Counted from the first letter of the stretch, positions 23,257-32,119 are shown. The stretch: 64,000 nucleotides of DNA from an uncultured Streptococcus sp. (GCF_905372115.1 NZ_CAJPNR010000008.1:1-64000); one strand, 5' to 3'. Numbers and translations are program-made. The notes: generated by a model from the letters alone, not told the origin.

Positions 23257-24192
23257 TTAAGAAGCAGGAATTATCTGCTCTAAAAGGCCTGAGCTACAGA
23301 AGAGTTGACTGTCTTGGGTGATAATCAAGGCTTCAATCCCTGTTTGCTGTTCAATCTGTGACAGAATTGATGTCGGACTTTCACCAAATAGGCGAGTTGT
23401 CCAGATTTCGCCATCTACGGACTTGTCTGAAACAATGGTCAGACTAGCTAATTGATTTTCGATAGGATAGCCTGTTTTGCGATCCAGAATGTGATGGTAG
23501 TTCTGCCCCTCAACTGTAAGGGTTCGCTCGTAGATTCCTGATGTGACCACTGACTGATTGGTGACGGCTAGTATAGCTGAGTGATTGCCGCGTAACAGCT
23601 TGGGATTTTGGATGCCAATCCGCCAGGCGCGCTGGCTGACTGCATTTTGCCCAATCGTCAGAACATTGCCACCAAGATTGATAAGAGCAGAAGTCACTCC
23701 CTGACTCAGCAAAAAGTCCTTAATCTTATCAGCGATATAGCCTTTAGCCAAGGCGCCTAGATCCAGCTTCATGCCTTTCTTTGTTAAAAAAACACTACAA
23801 TCTTCTGGATTCAACTCAAGTAAGTTTGGGTCAGTCAGAATTAGAGCTTGCTGAATCTCCTCCGTACTTGGGAGACGAGCATCTGAAAATCCTATCCGCC
23901 AGGTCTGGACGAGAGGGCCAATCGTGATATTTAAGTGGCTGCCTTCTGCTAGGCTGTGATATTTTCCCAGCTCAATCAGCTCAAAAAGCTCTGGATGAAC
24001 TGAGACGCTTTTAACTCCTGCCAAATGGTTGATAGTCATAAGTTCAGAGTCTTCATCATTGGCACTGAAGCGATTTTTATAGACATGAAGCAGTTGGACC
24101 GCCTCATCTAATAGTATTTCCGCTCGCTCATGATAGAGAGAGAGACAAATTGTACTCCCCATCAAATGAAGCGAGCGAGAAGTGAAGTCCAC
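23257..24192 (-). CDS. apbE: ApbE-family FAD:protein FMN transferase, cytosolic form
   Basis: A 311-residue ApbE protein, which transfers FMN from FAD to a Ser/Thr of a target protein. The core DLGALAKGYIADKI and the SVDGEIWTT segment that helps bind Mg are present. There is no signal peptide or lipobox; the chain begins directly in the domain (HLMGSTICLSL). Its targets should therefore be cytosolic, unlike Nqr/Rnf-type transferases. The start is GTG 24192, ten bases after AAAGG; a later Met is possible. The nearest candidate substrate is the DATSGAS-tailed reductase. Confidence 0.9.
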   Translation of the reverse strand: MDFTSRSLHLMGSTICLSLYHERAEILLDEAVQLLHVYKNRFSANDEDSELMTINHLAGVKSVSVHPELFELIELGKYHSLAEGSHLNITIGPLVQTWRIGFSDARLPSTEEIQQALILTDPNLLELNPEDCSVFLTKKGMKLDLGALAKGYIADKIKDFLLSQGVTSALINLGGNVLTIGQNAVSQRAWRIGIQNPKLLRGNHSAILAVTNQSVVTSGIYERTLTVEGQNYHHILDRKTGYPIENQLASLTIVSDKSVDGEIWTTRLFGESPTSILSQIEQQTGIEALIITQDSQLFCSSGLLEQIIPAS

Positions 24193-24230
24193 ATTATCAC
24201 AACCTTTCTAAAATTAACCTCTCTGACCTT

Positions 24231-24259
24231 ATTATATCAAAAAGATACCGGTTTCACAA
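24231..24259 (-). promoter_or_regulatory. apbE promoter
   Basis: On the minus strand TTGTGA, a 17-base spacer and TATAAT preceded by TGA. It is a strong extended -10 promoter about 40 bases upstream of the GTG. Confidence 0.8.
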
Positions 24260-24273
24260 TCTTAAAATTGTTA

Positions 24274-24288
24274 TATTTTCAGAAAATT
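24274..24288. promoter_or_regulatory. CodY-box-like site between apbE and nox
   Basis: TATTTTCAGAAAATT matches AATTTTCWGAAAATT at 14 of 15 positions. It lies 15 bases upstream of the apbE -35 and about 97 bases upstream of the nox -35. Control of the apbE/flavin reductase unit by CodY is the likelier reading (inference). Confidence 0.6.
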
Positions 24289-24384
24289 AACTTTCGCACA
24301 AAGCTGTATTTTCGAAGCGATGAGACAGCGGTAGTACAGCTTTTTAGGCAGGATAAGAATTTTTGAAAATATCGAGCAAATTTC

Positions 24385-24413
24385 TTGTAAACGCTCACAG
24401 GAGATGATATACT
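24385..24413 (+). promoter_or_regulatory. nox promoter with a perfect cre site
   Basis: TTGTAA (24385-24390), a 17-base spacer and TATACT (24408-24413) preceded by TGA. TGTAAACGCTCACA at 24386-24399 fits the cre consensus TGWAANCGNTNWCA at every position and covers most of the -35 and half the spacer. CcpA binding here should block RNA polymerase. Confidence 0.8.
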
Positions 24414-24450
24414 GGTCTAGTAAATTATAAATTAAGGTAGGACTATTCTT

Positions 24451-25827
24451 ATGAGTAAAATCGTTGTAGTTGGTGCAAACCACGCAGGTACAGCGTGTAT
24501 TAATACAATGTTGGACAATTATGGTGCAGAAAACGAAGTAGTTATTTTTGACCAAAACTCAAACATTTCATTCTTGGCATGCGGAATGGCCCTTTGGATT
24601 GGACAGCAAATCAGCAAGCCAGATGGACTTTTTTATGCAGATAAAGAAACTTTTGAAGCAAAAGGCGCAAAAGTTTATATGAATTCACCAGTTGAGTCAA
24701 TTGATTATGATGCGAAAAAAGTTACAGCTATTGTTGATGGCAAAGAGCATGTAGAGTCTTATGACAAATTAATTTTAGCAACAGGTTCTCAGCCAATTCT
24801 GCCTCCGATTAAAGGTGCTGAGCTGGATCCTAACAGCCGCGAATTTAAGTCAACCTTGGAAAATCTGCAGTTCGTAAAATTGTATCAAAATGCTGCAGAT
24901 GTTATCGAGAAATTGCAAGACAAGAGCAAACATATCGAACGTGTGGCAGTAGTAGGTGCTGGTTACATTGGGGTTGAGTTGGCAGAAGCCTTCAAACGCC
25001 TTGGTAAAGAAGTGATTCTGATTGACGTTGTGGATACTTGCTTGGCTGGTTATTATGACCACGACTTGTCTGATATGATGCGTCAAAACCTTGAAGATAA
25101 TGGTGTTCAATTAGCCTTCGGTCAAACTGTTCAGGCTATTGAGGGTGAAAGCAAGGTAGAACGCATTGTAACAGATAAGGCTAGCTATGATGTAGATATG
25201 GTTGTCTTAGCAGTTGGCTTCCGTCCAAACACTGGTCTTGGTACCGGCAAGCTGGAAACATTCCGCAATGGTGCTTTCTTGGTAGATAAGAATCAAGAAA
25301 CTAGCATCAAAGATGTTTATGCAATTGGTGATTGTGCGACTGTTTACGATAACTCTATCAATGATATAAATTACATTGCTTTGGCTTCTAACGCCCTGCG
25401 CTCTGGTATCGTAGCAGCTCATAATGCTTGCGGTCATGAATTGGAGTCTAACGGTGTTCAAGGTTCTAACGGTATTGAAATCTTTGGTCTGAAGATGGTT
25501 TCAACTGGTCTGACTGAAGAAAAGGCTAAACGCTTTGGTTACAGCCCAGCTGTAGTTGAGTTTAAAGATACTCAAAAGCCAACTTTCCTTGAAAAGGTTG
25601 AGCATCATGATGTTACAATTAAGATTGTTTATGATAAGGACACGCGTGTAGTTCTTGGAGCTCAGATGGTTTCTAGAGAAGATATGTCTATGGGGATTCA
25701 CATGTTCTCATTGGCCATTCAAGAAAAGGTTACAATTGATAAACTAGCCTTGTTGGATCTCTTCTTCCTGCCACACTTCAACAAACCATACAACTACATT
25801 ACTCAAGCAGCTTTGCGCGCTAAATAA
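24451..25827 (+). CDS. nox: NADH oxidase, water-forming
   Basis: A 458-residue flavoprotein of the peroxide/disulfide reductase family. It reduces O2 to water with NADH and regenerates NAD+. Features in order are an FAD dinucleotide motif (VVGANHAGTAC), the redox-active Cys44 in SFLACGMALWIG, an NAD motif (VGAGYIGVELAEAF) at about 165, and the FAD-binding YAIGDCATVY. A single active Cys and the length are typical of Nox-2. It is transcribed alone, from a promoter with a cre site, to a terminator just after the stop. Confidence 0.96.
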   Translation: MSKIVVVGANHAGTACINTMLDNYGAENEVVIFDQNSNISFLACGMALWIGQQISKPDGLFYADKETFEAKGAKVYMNSPVESIDYDAKKVTAIVDGKEHVESYDKLILATGSQPILPPIKGAELDPNSREFKSTLENLQFVKLYQNAADVIEKLQDKSKHIERVAVVGAGYIGVELAEAFKRLGKEVILIDVVDTCLAGYYDHDLSDMMRQNLEDNGVQLAFGQTVQAIEGESKVERIVTDKASYDVDMVVLAVGFRPNTGLGTGKLETFRNGAFLVDKNQETSIKDVYAIGDCATVYDNSINDINYIALASNALRSGIVAAHNACGHELESNGVQGSNGIEIFGLKMVSTGLTEEKAKRFGYSPAVVEFKDTQKPTFLEKVEHHDVTIKIVYDKDTRVVLGAQMVSREDMSMGIHMFSLAIQEKVTIDKLALLDLFFLPHFNKPYNYITQAALRAK

Positions 25828-25837
25828 GAAAATAAGT

Positions 25838-25866
25838 AAGTCTGGGACAATTCCTGGACTTTTTTT
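25838..25866 (+). terminator. nox terminator
   Basis: AAGTCTGGG pairs with CCTGGACTT (two G-U pairs) and is followed by TTTTTTG. Confidence 0.8.
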
Positions 25867-25929
25867 GTAGAGTCTTTTAAAAACTGAAACAAGAAATTTA
25901 TATTTCATCTGTTTATCAGGCCTGCTTTG

Positions 25930-25938
25930 TGCTAGAAT
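25930..25938 (+). promoter_or_regulatory. Extended -10 upstream of the ClC gene
   Basis: TGCTAGAAT, about 33 bases before the ATG, without a convincing -35. Confidence 0.5.
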
Positions 25939-25971
25939 ATTGGTAAAGTAACTATTTAGAGGAGATTGGGA

Positions 25972-27528
25972 ATGACAAAAGAAGCTAGCTCACGTGAGGA
26001 CGACATCAAGAGAGAATTTAATTTCGCAACTCATTCAATTATTTCCCAGGTTTTGCGAGGTGTTTTAGTTGGGATTTTTGCTGGACTGGTAGTGGGCATT
26101 TTTCGCTTTCTGATAGAAAAAATCTTTCATTTAGTGCAGGATGTCTACCATAGGAGTCAGCAGTCTTTGCTTTGGTTACTGGCCTTAGTGTTAATTTATG
26201 CTTTCATCGTCTTGCTCAATGCCCGCTTGGTAAAGTCGGAGAAGAATATCAAGGGGTCAGGTATTCCGCAGGTTGAAGCAGAACTGAAAGGCCTGATGTC
26301 GCTTTCTTGGTGGAGTGTTCTCTGGAAGAAGTTTGTTTTAGGGATTTTAGCCATTGCCAGCGGTCTGATGTTGGGGCGAGAAGGACCAAGTATTCAGCTA
26401 GGTGCTATGAGTGGCAAAGGCGTTTCTAAAATTCTGAATCTTAGTGCTGCTGAGGAGAGAGCGCTCATTGCAAGCGGTGCAGCAGCAGGCTTAGCAGCAG
26501 CTTTTAATGCACCAATCGCGGGTCTGCTATTCGTAGTAGAAGAAGTTTACCGTCATTTCTCACGCTTTTTTTGGGTTTCTACGCTGGCGGCCAGTCTGGT
26601 TGCCAACTTTGTCTCTCTTTCTATGTTTGGCCTAACACCAGTACTGGACATGCCGGATAATATCCCAATCATGAGACTGGAGCAGTATTGGATTTACCTA
26701 GTCATGGGCTTGCTGCTGGGCTTGTCAGGCTATGTTTATGAAAAAGTCATTTTGAACATTCAGCTAGTTTATCAGTTTTTAGGACGAATATTTAGGATTT
26801 CAGAAGCTTATTATCCTATTTTAGCCTTTGCTTTGATTCTTCCAATTGGCTATTTCTTACCTCACTTGCTGGGCGGGGGCAATCAGTTGATTTTATCTTT
26901 GACCGCTAGTCATTATACTGTGGGAACCTTGCTCTTATTTTTTATTCTGCGTTTTGTTTGGAGCATGTTGAGTTACGGAAGCGGGCTGCCAGGTGGTATT
27001 TTTCTGCCTATCCTTGCTCTGGGTTCACTTCTGGGCGGAGCAATGGGGGCAGTCTGTCTGCAGCTGGGTTTGATTTCTCAGGAGCAATTTCCGATTTTCA
27101 TTATTCTGGGTATGAGTGGCTACTTCGGCGCCATTTCCAAGGCTCCACTGACAGCCATGATTCTGGTCACAGAGATGGTCGGTGACATCCGTAATCTCAT
27201 GCCGTTGGGACTGGTCACTCTGACTGCTTACATTATCATGGATCTGCTAAAAGGAGCACCAGTCTATGAAGCCATGCTGGAAAAAATGTTGCCAGACAGT
27301 ATCGAGGATCAAGGAGATACTACTTTAATTGAAATCCCTGTTTCTGAAAAGATTGCTGGTCGGCAGGTGCATGAGCTAAACTTGCCTGATGGGGTCTTGA
27401 TTACCATGAATGTCCACAAGGGAAAGACTCAAACGGTCAATGGCAGCACGCGCCTCTATCTGGGAGATACGATTTACTTGGTGCTGAAAAAGACGGAAAT
27501 CGGGAAAGTTAAAGAAGCGCTGCTTTAG
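25972..27528 (+). CDS. ClC-family chloride/proton antiporter with TrkA-C domain
   Basis: A 518-residue ClC protein. The three anion-pathway motifs are present: GSGIPQVE, GREGPSIQ (with the gating Glu) and GGIFLP. The C-terminal part (about 435-518) resembles an RCK/TrkA-C ligand-binding domain (IPVSEKIAGRQVHEL, TRLYLGDTIYLV). The gating Glu argues for Cl-/H+ exchange, useful in acid resistance. The GREGP form argues against a fluoride-specific ClC-F. ATG 25972 lies 7 bases after AGAGGAG; an earlier in-frame TTG is rejected. Confidence 0.92.
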   Translation: MTKEASSREDDIKREFNFATHSIISQVLRGVLVGIFAGLVVGIFRFLIEKIFHLVQDVYHRSQQSLLWLLALVLIYAFIVLLNARLVKSEKNIKGSGIPQVEAELKGLMSLSWWSVLWKKFVLGILAIASGLMLGREGPSIQLGAMSGKGVSKILNLSAAEERALIASGAAAGLAAAFNAPIAGLLFVVEEVYRHFSRFFWVSTLAASLVANFVSLSMFGLTPVLDMPDNIPIMRLEQYWIYLVMGLLLGLSGYVYEKVILNIQLVYQFLGRIFRISEAYYPILAFALILPIGYFLPHLLGGGNQLILSLTASHYTVGTLLLFFILRFVWSMLSYGSGLPGGIFLPILALGSLLGGAMGAVCLQLGLISQEQFPIFIILGMSGYFGAISKAPLTAMILVTEMVGDIRNLMPLGLVTLTAYIIMDLLKGAPVYEAMLEKMLPDSIEDQGDTTLIEIPVSEKIAGRQVHELNLPDGVLITMNVHKGKTQTVNGSTRLYLGDTIYLVLKKTEIGKVKEALL

Positions 27529-27553
27529 CGGTTTGAATATACAGTTTTTGATT

Positions 27554-27570
27554 AAATTGTCAGACAATTT
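27554..27570. promoter_or_regulatory. Palindrome next to the efe promoter (putative operator)
   Basis: AAATTGT CAG ACAATTT is a perfect 7+7 inverted repeat ending one base before the -35 of the efe promoter. No T-run follows, so it is not a terminator. A metal- or redox-responsive repressor is plausible from the iron genes behind it. The half-site does not match the Fur, PerR or AdcR consensus I know. Confidence 0.5.
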
Positions 27571-27571
27571 C

Positions 27572-27600
27572 TTGAAATATGAGAAAAAAACTGGTATAAT
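27572..27600 (+). promoter_or_regulatory. efeOBU-tatCA promoter
   Basis: TTGAAA (27572-27577), a 17-base spacer and TATAAT (27595-27600) preceded by TGG. It is a near-consensus extended promoter 47 bases before efeO. Confidence 0.87.
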
Positions 27601-27646
27601 TTACAGGAAATAATCTCTATCTAGGAGAGAAAACAAAGGAGTCACC

Positions 27647-28519
27647 ATGAAAAAACTTGGCATCGTCCTATTTTCAACGGCAATTTTACTGACTGGCTGT
27701 GCAGCCAACAACTCTTCAAACAAGACTGGCTCAAGCAGTCAAGCATCCAGCAGCCAAACAGCTGTCAATCAGAAAGAATTGGACAAGGCGACAGCGGATT
27801 ACAAATCTTTTGTCCAAGGACAAATCGATCAGCTCCTGACAGATACGGAGAAATTTCGTGATACCCTTAAAGAAGGCAAGCTTGATGAGGCTAAAAAGCA
27901 ATATCCGCTTATTCGTATGGCCTACGAGCGCTCGGAACCGATTGCTGAGAGCTTTGGTGAATCAGATGTTAAAATTGACTTCCGCTTAGTCGACTATGTG
28001 GATGAAAACAAGACCGAAGAAGGCTGGTCTGGTTTCCACCGCATCGAAAAAATCATGTGGGAGCAAAATACGACCAAGGGAACGGAAAGCTATGCTGATC
28101 AGCTGGTCAACGATATCAAGGAGCTAAAAGCTAAAATCGCAACAGTTGAAGTGACTCCGGATATGATGTTGACGGGTGCTGTTGACTTGCTCAATGAAGT
28201 AGCGACCAGCAAGATTACAGGCGAGGAAGAGGTATTCTCCCATACAGATCTCTATGATTTCCGAGCAAATATTGAAGGAGCAGAAAAGATTTTTGAGCTC
28301 TTTAAGCCATTGATTAAGGACAAGGACGAGAAACTTGTTAAGACTTTGGAACTTGAGTTTAAAAACGTCAATAGTCTCCTAGACAAGCACATGACCGACT
28401 CTGAAAACTACAAGCTCTATACAGAATTGACAAAAGAAGACACCAAGGAGCTGGCAGAAGCTGTAACAAAACTGGGTGAGCCTCTTTCACAAATGGGAGT
28501 CATTCTAGACGGGAAGTAA
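27647..28519 (+). CDS. efeO: EfeO/EfeM-type iron-binding lipoprotein (imelysin-like)
   Basis: A 290-residue lipoprotein (lipobox LTGC, Cys18) followed by a Ser-rich linker and an EfeO/M75 helical domain. The metal motif HRIE (H131 in GWSGFHRIEKIMW) is present. It lacks the cupredoxin domain of E. coli EfeO, so it is the shorter EfeM-like form. It is predicted to capture iron outside the membrane for the permease encoded two genes downstream. First gene of the efeO-efeB-efeU-tatC-tatA run. The ATG follows AAAGGAGTC. Confidence 0.92.
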   Translation: MKKLGIVLFSTAILLTGCAANNSSNKTGSSSQASSSQTAVNQKELDKATADYKSFVQGQIDQLLTDTEKFRDTLKEGKLDEAKKQYPLIRMAYERSEPIAESFGESDVKIDFRLVDYVDENKTEEGWSGFHRIEKIMWEQNTTKGTESYADQLVNDIKELKAKIATVEVTPDMMLTGAVDLLNEVATSKITGEEEVFSHTDLYDFRANIEGAEKIFELFKPLIKDKDEKLVKTLELEFKNVNSLLDKHMTDSENYKLYTELTKEDTKELAEAVTKLGEPLSQMGVILDGK

Positions 28520-28523
28520 TCAT

Positions 28524-29732
28524 ATGACAAACGACGAAAAATGGTTTAATAAAAAGATGGATCGTCGTGAATTTCTTAAAAAAGCAGGGATTGGAGGCGC
28601 TGGTCTTGCACTGGGTGTCTCTGGTGCATCTGCTTTTTTCGCTAATCAGGCGAAGGAAGATAAGAAATTCGCTGACGGTGAGGAAGAAATCAGCTTCTAT
28701 GGAGAGCATCAGGCGGGTATCACTACTCCGATGCAGAAGAATATCTACTTTGTTGTGTTGGATTTGCATACGACAGATAGGGAGACCATTATTCAGCTCT
28801 TCAAGGACTGGACAGCCTACAGTGAGAAGCTGGTCAATGGAGAATTGGTCAAAAAAGATAATTCAAATGCCCTTTTGCCGCCAACGGACACTGGAGAAAC
28901 TGTCGGTCTCAACCCTTATCGATTGACCTTGACCTTTGGTGTCTCAGCCTCTTTTTTGAAAAAAATGGGCCTGTCAGACAAACGACCGAAGGCTTTTCGA
29001 GATTTACCTCCTTTTCCAAAAGAGCAGCTCAAAGAAAAATATACGGGTGGTGATATTGTCATCCAGGCCTGCTCAGATGACGAACAGGTAGCATTTCATG
29101 CGGTCCGCAATCTGATCCGCAAGGGCAGAAATGCCATCACCATGAAGTGGAGTCAGTCAGGCTTTGCTGCTATCGGAGACCGGATGTCAACGCCTCGTAA
29201 TCTCTTTGGATTTAAGGATGGCACGGCCAATGTGACCAAGGAAAAAGATTTTGACAAGGTCATTTGGTGCGACAGCAAGGACTGGATGCAGGGCGGCTCT
29301 TACATGGCTGTCCGCCGAATCCAGATGTTCCTTGAGACCTGGGACCGGACCAATCTGCAGGAGCAGGAAAATACTTTTGGCCGCTATAAGGAAAGCGGAG
29401 CGCCTTTTGGCAAGAAAGACGAGTTTGACGAGGTTGACTTAGACTTGCTGCCAGAGGATTCACATGTCCGTCTGGCCAAGGAGGTTGATAAGCCTATATA
29501 TCGCCGGTCTTACTCGTACTCGGATGGGATTGATGAAACTACTGGTCAGTTCGACACAGGCTTGCTCTTCCTATCCTTCCAAAAGGATCCAGACAGCTTT
29601 GTCAAGGTTCAGACCAATCTAGGCGCTCAAGATAAGATGAATGAGTACGTCACACATGTCGGCAGTGGCTTGTTTGCTTGCTTTGGTGGAGTGAAAAAAG
29701 GAGAGTACCTTGGTCAAAAATTATTTGAATAA
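28524..29732 (+). CDS. efeB: EfeB, Tat-exported Dyp-type heme peroxidase
   Basis: A 402-residue Dyp-type peroxidase. The N-terminus has a twin-arginine signal (DRREFLKKAG, then a hydrophobic stretch to about residue 45), so it is exported folded with heme. The Dyp signature GFKDGTANV and the distal SHVRLA region are visible. In Efe systems EfeB oxidises ferrous iron or releases it for uptake. The gene starts four bases after efeO and overlaps efeU by 23 bases. It is the only twin-arginine substrate I see here, and the Tat genes follow immediately. Confidence 0.95.
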   Translation: MTNDEKWFNKKMDRREFLKKAGIGGAGLALGVSGASAFFANQAKEDKKFADGEEEISFYGEHQAGITTPMQKNIYFVVLDLHTTDRETIIQLFKDWTAYSEKLVNGELVKKDNSNALLPPTDTGETVGLNPYRLTLTFGVSASFLKKMGLSDKRPKAFRDLPPFPKEQLKEKYTGGDIVIQACSDDEQVAFHAVRNLIRKGRNAITMKWSQSGFAAIGDRMSTPRNLFGFKDGTANVTKEKDFDKVIWCDSKDWMQGGSYMAVRRIQMFLETWDRTNLQEQENTFGRYKESGAPFGKKDEFDEVDLDLLPEDSHVRLAKEVDKPIYRRSYSYSDGIDETTGQFDTGLLFLSFQKDPDSFVKVQTNLGAQDKMNEYVTHVGSGLFACFGGVKKGEYLGQKLFE

Positions 29733-31410
29733 AAGCCTATTTGTCTTAGGACTCTTGCTGTTCTTTTTGGCTAAGCCAGTTTTAGCGGATGAGAGCTACA
29801 GCAGTTTATTTGTCAAAATCACTGATGCCAGCACTGCGGTCAAGCAGAAGGAGCAGGAAAAAGCCAAGCAGCTAGTCGGAGAAATCAAGACTGAGTTTGA
29901 TAGAGTGGCTAATCACGACTCAGCAGCGGGACAAGAGGTAAGCAAGGCACTAGACTTATCGGGTCAGGTGACTGAGGAGAAGCTGACAAAGATTTCTTCA
30001 GCCCTCTTGAAATTTGAAAAAGAGCAGAATCCAGTCGACTTAGAGGCCGAGAAAAAGAAGCTTCTCAGTAAGCTAGAGCCAAAATTTGAAAATCTACAAA
30101 AGGCCATTAGTGCTAAGGATTTAGAAGCGACACGAGAAGCATACAAGAAGATGAATAGCACCTGGACCACCAATGAAAGCGTGGTGCGAGACAATAGCAC
30201 AGCCCATTACGGCAAGGTAGAAACAGCTATTTCATTCCTGCGCAGTGCCATTGAGACGGAGCCTACTGACTTTGATATGATTCAGTCTTCTTTTGATGAT
30301 TTGAAAACCGCCATTGATAATTTTGTCAAAGGCGAGAAAGTCCAAGAAACTGCTGGCAATCTGACGCTGAAAGATGGAATTAAGCTCCTAGAGGAAGCCT
30401 TGAGTCTCTTCCAAAGCGGAGATGATAAAAAGGCCGCCGCCAAGATGAAAGAGTTCATCACCATTTGGCCAACGATTGAAGGAGATGTTAGTGTCAATAA
30501 CCCTTCACTTTATACCAAGGTAGAGAGTCAGACGCCTGTTATTATGGTCAAGGGGAGCGAAGAGAAGTATCAAAAGCAGCTAGAATTCTTGATTAGTGAG
30601 CTGTCACAGATTGACACGACAGCTTCCTATCATTTCTTTGATGCTATGCTGATTTTGCTGCGTGAGGGTGTAGAAGCGCTCTTGATTGTCATGGCTTTGA
30701 TAACGACTCTAAAGGCCTCAAAGATGAAAAAAGGACTCAAATGGGTCTATGCCGGCGCAGCGAGCGGGGTTCTAGCCAGTGCTGTGATTGCAGCTTTGCT
30801 GCAGTTTCTATTCCCAGCAGTTGCTTCAGGATCCAATCGTGAGATTATCGAGGGTGCAGTGGGAATTTTCGCTGTCGCCATGATGATATTGGTTGGTATC
30901 TGGCTGCACAGCAAGGCATCTATTGAGAAATGGAATGACTTCATGGAAAGCCAAATGAAGGCTGTAACAGCCACAGGCAGTTTTCTTTCCATGTTTGCTC
31001 TTAGCTTTCTGGCAGTTTTCCGTGAAGGGGCTGAGACCATCCTCTTTTATGCGGGAATTCTGCCGCGTATCACTATGACTGATTTCCTTTTGGGAATCGG
31101 CTTGGCAGTTCTGGTCTTGGTCTTTCTGGCCTTTATCATGAGCAAGGCGTCTGGTCTTCTCAAGCCACACAGCATTTTCTTCTGGCTGACTTGGCTAATC
31201 TATGCTCTGGCCTTTAAAATGCTGGGCGTCAGCATCCATGCCCTTCAGCTGACCAATATCCTACCGACTCACTTAATCAATGGTTTTGTGACAGTAGACT
31301 GGATGGGGATTTATCCAAGCCTGGAAGTGGTCGTCAGTCAGGTGCTCTTTATCCTGCTGGTGGTCTATGTAAGCTTTAAAAATCTGAAAAGCGAGCGGCA
31401 GCATGGATAA
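29710..31410 (+). CDS. efeU: EfeU/FTR1-family iron permease
   Basis: A 566-residue protein with a signal peptide (ending VLADE), a large extracytoplasmic domain of about 280 residues, and a C-terminal FTR1 permease of about seven helices. Both iron-transport REGxE motifs are present: REGVE at R318 and REGAE at R438. E. coli EfeU lacks the long N-terminal domain; this form is common in Firmicutes. Translation appears to start at TTG 29710, after AAAGGAGA and inside the end of efeB. Confidence 0.93.
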   Translation: MVKNYLNKSLFVLGLLLFFLAKPVLADESYSSLFVKITDASTAVKQKEQEKAKQLVGEIKTEFDRVANHDSAAGQEVSKALDLSGQVTEEKLTKISSALLKFEKEQNPVDLEAEKKKLLSKLEPKFENLQKAISAKDLEATREAYKKMNSTWTTNESVVRDNSTAHYGKVETAISFLRSAIETEPTDFDMIQSSFDDLKTAIDNFVKGEKVQETAGNLTLKDGIKLLEEALSLFQSGDDKKAAAKMKEFITIWPTIEGDVSVNNPSLYTKVESQTPVIMVKGSEEKYQKQLEFLISELSQIDTTASYHFFDAMLILLREGVEALLIVMALITTLKASKMKKGLKWVYAGAASGVLASAVIAALLQFLFPAVASGSNREIIEGAVGIFAVAMMILVGIWLHSKASIEKWNDFMESQMKAVTATGSFLSMFALSFLAVFREGAETILFYAGILPRITMTDFLLGIGLAVLVLVFLAFIMSKASGLLKPHSIFFWLTWLIYALAFKMLGVSIHALQLTNILPTHLINGFVTVDWMGIYPSLEVVVSQVLFILLVVYVSFKNLKSERQHG

Positions 31411-32119
31411 AAAAGAGCAGACAATTATTGAGCATTTGATTGAGTTCAGACGGCGTTTTTTAGCGGTATTGGCTTGCTTCTTCATGGTTTTTCTGGTCAG
31501 CTTGCTTTTTTCGGCTGATATTTATCGATGGCTGACTAGTAATTTTGAGCAGAAGCTGCTGGTGCTGGGGCCGGATGATATCCTTTGGATTTATATCAGT
31601 CTGGCTAGTCTGGTCGCTTTTTCCCTGACCTTGCCTTTTTTGGTTTATCAGGTCTGGGAGTTTGTCCGACCAGCTTTGCGAGCCAATGAAGCACGAGCCG
31701 TTTTCGCTTATATCCCGGCTACCTTTATCTGTTTTGTTTTGGGGCTGGCTTTCGGCTTTTACTTTGTGACTCCGGCTATTTTACAGGTTTTGCTGTCGCT
31801 GGGTGAGGGTCTCTTTGGGACTCGGCTGACAGCACAGAATTATATTAGTTTCGTCTTTCATACCACTATTCCGATCGCTTGCCTTTTTGAGCTGCCAGTT
31901 CTTGTGTCCTTTCTGACTTCTATCGGTTTGCTCAATCCGAAATTTTTGGTAAAATATAGACGATACGCTTACTTCGTTTTGCTGGTTTTAGCTGTTGTCC
32001 TGACACCGGCCGACTTTATCAGCGATTTGTCTATGACAATACCTTTGATTTTGCTCTATGAAGTCAGCATCTTGCTCAGTCGCATCATTTATCAAAGAAA
32101 ATCAACGAGGAGAAATTAA
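31403..32119 (+). CDS. tatC: Sec-independent protein translocase TatC
   Basis: A 238-residue polytopic protein with six predicted helices. The family opening EHLIEFRRRF, which binds the twin-arginine signal, is clear, and so is the FVRPALRANEARAV loop. The gene overlaps efeU by 8 bases and shares a base with the tatA start (TAATG). Linkage with efeB indicates a Tat system kept mainly for this peroxidase. Confidence 0.96.
   Translation: MDKKEQTIIEHLIEFRRRFLAVLACFFMVFLVSLLFSADIYRWLTSNFEQKLLVLGPDDILWIYISLASLVAFSLTLPFLVYQVWEFVRPALRANEARAVFAYIPATFICFVLGLAFGFYFVTPAILQVLLSLGEGLFGTRLTAQNYISFVFHTTIPIACLFELPVLVSFLTSIGLLNPKFLVKYRRYAYFVLLVLAVVLTPADFISDLSMTIPLILLYEVSILLSRIIYQRKSTRRN

Noticed and set aside
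27554..27575. Palindrome after the ClC gene as a terminator
   Set aside because: Stem is AT-rich, and the following bases (CTTGAAA) are not a T-run but the -35 of the next promoter.
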